Positions 6,966-7,940 of a stretch of 7,940 nt of DNA are shown one piece after another (positions within the stretch are counted from its first letter, which is position 1; every line of letters starts with the position of its first letter). Location of the stretch: assembly GCA_007119095.1 (NCBI GenBank), contig SKQI01000022.1, positions 1 through 7,940 of the forward strand, written 5' to 3'. The position numbers and the translations under genes were made by a program. The notes below the pieces were generated by a model. The model made no database searches and was not told the DNA's origin. It saw only the letters and a program-made list of their open reading frames with translations. Source of the stretch: Wenzhouxiangella sp. (lineage in GTDB: Bacteria; Pseudomonadota; Gammaproteobacteria; Xanthomonadales; Wenzhouxiangellaceae).

Positions 6966-7009
6966 CCGGCCTTCGGGAACTCGCTGTTATCTCTACAGTC
7001 GAAGGCCGG
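6966..7009. repeat. Perfect 10-bp inverted repeat between the peptidase gene and rpoH
   Basis: CCGGCCTTCG (6966-6975) and CGAAGGCCGG (7000-7009) are exact inverse complements separated by 24 nt. Inside, CTGT and ACAG (6984-6987, 6995-6998) can add a small upper stem, and TCCT/AGGA just outside can add a few more pairs. It begins 24 nt after the peptidase stop codon. There is no T-tract on either strand, so it is not a textbook intrinsic terminator. It may end or protect the peptidase mRNA, or act as a protein-binding palindrome. Confidence 0.55.
6976..7003 (+). promoter_or_regulatory. Candidate sigma-E (RpoE) type promoter for rpoH
   Basis: GGAACTC (6976-6982), a 16-nt spacer and TCGAA (6999-7003) resemble the sigma-E consensus GGAACTT / TCTGA or TCAAA. 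The spacer length is the same as I recall for the RpoE-dependent P3 promoter of E. coli rpoH. Transcription would start near 7010, about 86 nt before the rpoH ATG. Both boxes touch the inverted repeat at 6966-7009, so chance resemblance is possible. Confidence 0.4.
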
Positions 7010-7040
7010 GAAGGATAAACAAGGACCAGATCACTCCTGA

Positions 7041-7069
7041 TTCACCCGGGGGTGGAAAACTGGCATAAT
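7041..7069 (+). promoter_or_regulatory. Candidate extended -10 sigma-70 promoter for rpoH
   Basis: TTCACC (7041-7046) as -35, a 17-nt spacer and CATAAT (7064-7069) as -10, with TG at 7061-7062 giving a TGn extended -10. The match is 4/6 and 5/6 to consensus. Predicted start is near 7076, leaving a leader of about 20 nt that carries the AAGGAG ribosome binding site. The spacer contains the palindrome CACCCGGGGGTG (7043-7054), a possible operator. Confidence 0.6.
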
Positions 7070-7083
7070 GAAGGGTTGGAATC

Positions 7084-7089
7084 AAGGAG
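7084..7089 (+). promoter_or_regulatory. Ribosome binding site of rpoH
   Basis: AAGGAG lies six bases before the ATG at 7096. It is a near-ideal Shine-Dalgarno and fixes the rpoH start. Confidence 0.85.
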
Positions 7090-7095
7090 TTCTAC

Positions 7096-7940
7096 ATGGG
7101 CAATCATCTCGTTCCAAGTCATCTGCTCGCACCGGCAGGGACCGGCTCGCTGGATGCCTACATCCAGGAAGTCAACAAGATTCCCGTTCTGAGTCTCGAG
7201 GAAGAGCAGAGTCTAGCTCGGCGTTACCGCGATGAAGAAGACCTGGATGCGGCGCGGTTGATGGTGATGTCGCACCTGCGCTTCGTGGTCCACGTGGCCC
7301 GCGGCTATGCCGGCTACGGCCTGCAGTTGGGTGACCTGGTTCAGGAAGGCAATATCGGGCTAATGAAGGCCGTCAAGCGCTTCGACCCCGATCAGGGTGT
7401 GCGCCTGGTGTCGTTTGCCGTGCACTGGATTCGTGCCGAGATCCATGAGTTCATCCTGCGCAACTGGCGCATCGTCAAGGTTGCCACGACCAAGGCCCAG
7501 CGCAAGCTGTTTTTCAACCTGCGCCGGCAGAAGAAGCGCCTGGGCTGGTTGAACCAGGCTGAGGTCAATCGTGTCGCCGAAGAGCTGGGTGTCAAGCCGG
7601 AAGTAGTAACCGAGATGGAGTCGCGTCTGTCCGGCCAGGATATCGGCTTTGACCTGACCAACGACGATGACGACTCCAGCAGCTACGTGGCGCCGGCGGC
7701 CTATCTGGAAGGGCTGACCGTGTCTCCCGACGAGGCGGCCGAAGCCGAAGATTGGGAGCAGCATCACCACAACCTGCTGTTTGACGGCATCGAGAACCTG
7801 GATGATCGCTCGCGCGATATCATCCAGAGTCGCTGGCTGCTGGACCCCAAGGCAACGCTGCAGGAACTGGCCGACAAGTATGGTGTTTCTGCCGAGCGCA
7901 TTCGTCAGCTTGAGGCCGTGGCCTTGAAAAAGCTCAAGGC
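7096..7940 (+). CDS. rpoH: RNA polymerase heat-shock sigma factor RpoH (sigma-32), cut at the right edge
   Basis: RpoH directs RNA polymerase to heat-shock promoters for chaperones and proteases in the cytoplasm. 281 codons are visible; E. coli RpoH has 284 residues, so only the last few are missing. The match to E. coli is close throughout. Region 1.2 is followed by SHLRFVVHVARGYAGYGL (59-76), and the core-binding helix DLVQEGNIGLMKAVKRFDP spans 80-98. The -10 recognition segment is VSFAVHWIRAEIHEFILRNW (105-124). The RpoH box, diagnostic for sigma-32 against other group 3 sigmas, is QRKLFFNLR at 135-143. An acidic linker (TNDDDDSSS) begins at 188. The region 4.2 helix-turn-helix is TLQELADKYGVSAERIRQLE (254-273). 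The ATG at 7096 has an AAGGAG ribosome binding site. Two candidate promoters precede it, one sigma-70-like and one sigma-E-like. In many gammaproteobacteria rpoH follows ftsE-ftsX; here it follows a peptidase gene. Confidence 0.97.
   Translation, partial: MGNHLVPSHLLAPAGTGSLDAYIQEVNKIPVLSLEEEQSLARRYRDEEDLDAARLMVMSHLRFVVHVARGYAGYGLQLGDLVQEGNIGLMKAVKRFDPDQGVRLVSFAVHWIRAEIHEFILRNWRIVKVATTKAQRKLFFNLRRQKKRLGWLNQAEVNRVAEELGVKPEVVTEMESRLSGQDIGFDLTNDDDDSSSYVAPAAYLEGLTVSPDEAAEAEDWEQHHHNLLFDGIENLDDRSRDIIQSRWLLDPKATLQELADKYGVSAERIRQLEAVALKKLK

Overview
The window reads as ordinary core chromosome of a GC-rich gammaproteobacterium (G+C roughly 60% by eye). Two things point to that class: a fused aspartokinase/homoserine dehydrogenase directly overlapped by homoserine kinase, and a heat-shock sigma factor with a gammaproteobacterial RpoH box. 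The fine placement (perhaps near Xanthomonadales/Wenzhouxiangellaceae) is a guess. I see no mobile element, tRNA, rRNA, CRISPR array, phage gene or defence system, and no gene looks recently transferred.

Left half, minus strand: an AMP nucleosidase of the short type (3577-2804), a 97-nt gap, thrA (2706-241), then thrB (from 244, running off the left edge). thrA and thrB overlap by four bases (GTGA), so they form a translationally coupled threonine operon. ThrA carries out the aspartokinase and homoserine dehydrogenase steps, and ThrB phosphorylates the homoserine. The amn-thrA gap holds a strong Shine-Dalgarno in front of an 11-codon mini-ORF and a small hairpin, which together are a possible leader for thrA.

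Middle: a divergent 146-nt intergenic region separates amn from a plus-strand YeiH/UPF0324 inner-membrane protein (3724-4791). After 56 nt comes a 697-residue signal-peptide-bearing prolyl oligopeptidase (4848-6941) with the full Ser/Asp/His triad and the residues that give post-proline specificity.

Right end, plus strand: a 154-nt intergenic region, then rpoH (sigma-32) from 7096, cut by the window edge only a few codons before its expected end. The intergenic region contains a perfect 10-bp inverted repeat, a sigma-E-like promoter match and an extended -10 sigma-70-like promoter. Dual control of this kind fits what is known of rpoH in Escherichia coli.

No previously undescribed system is evident. 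The points most worth a second look are regulatory: the thrA leader region and the two candidate rpoH promoters. The short AMP nucleosidase beside the thr operon is the most notable gene-level feature.
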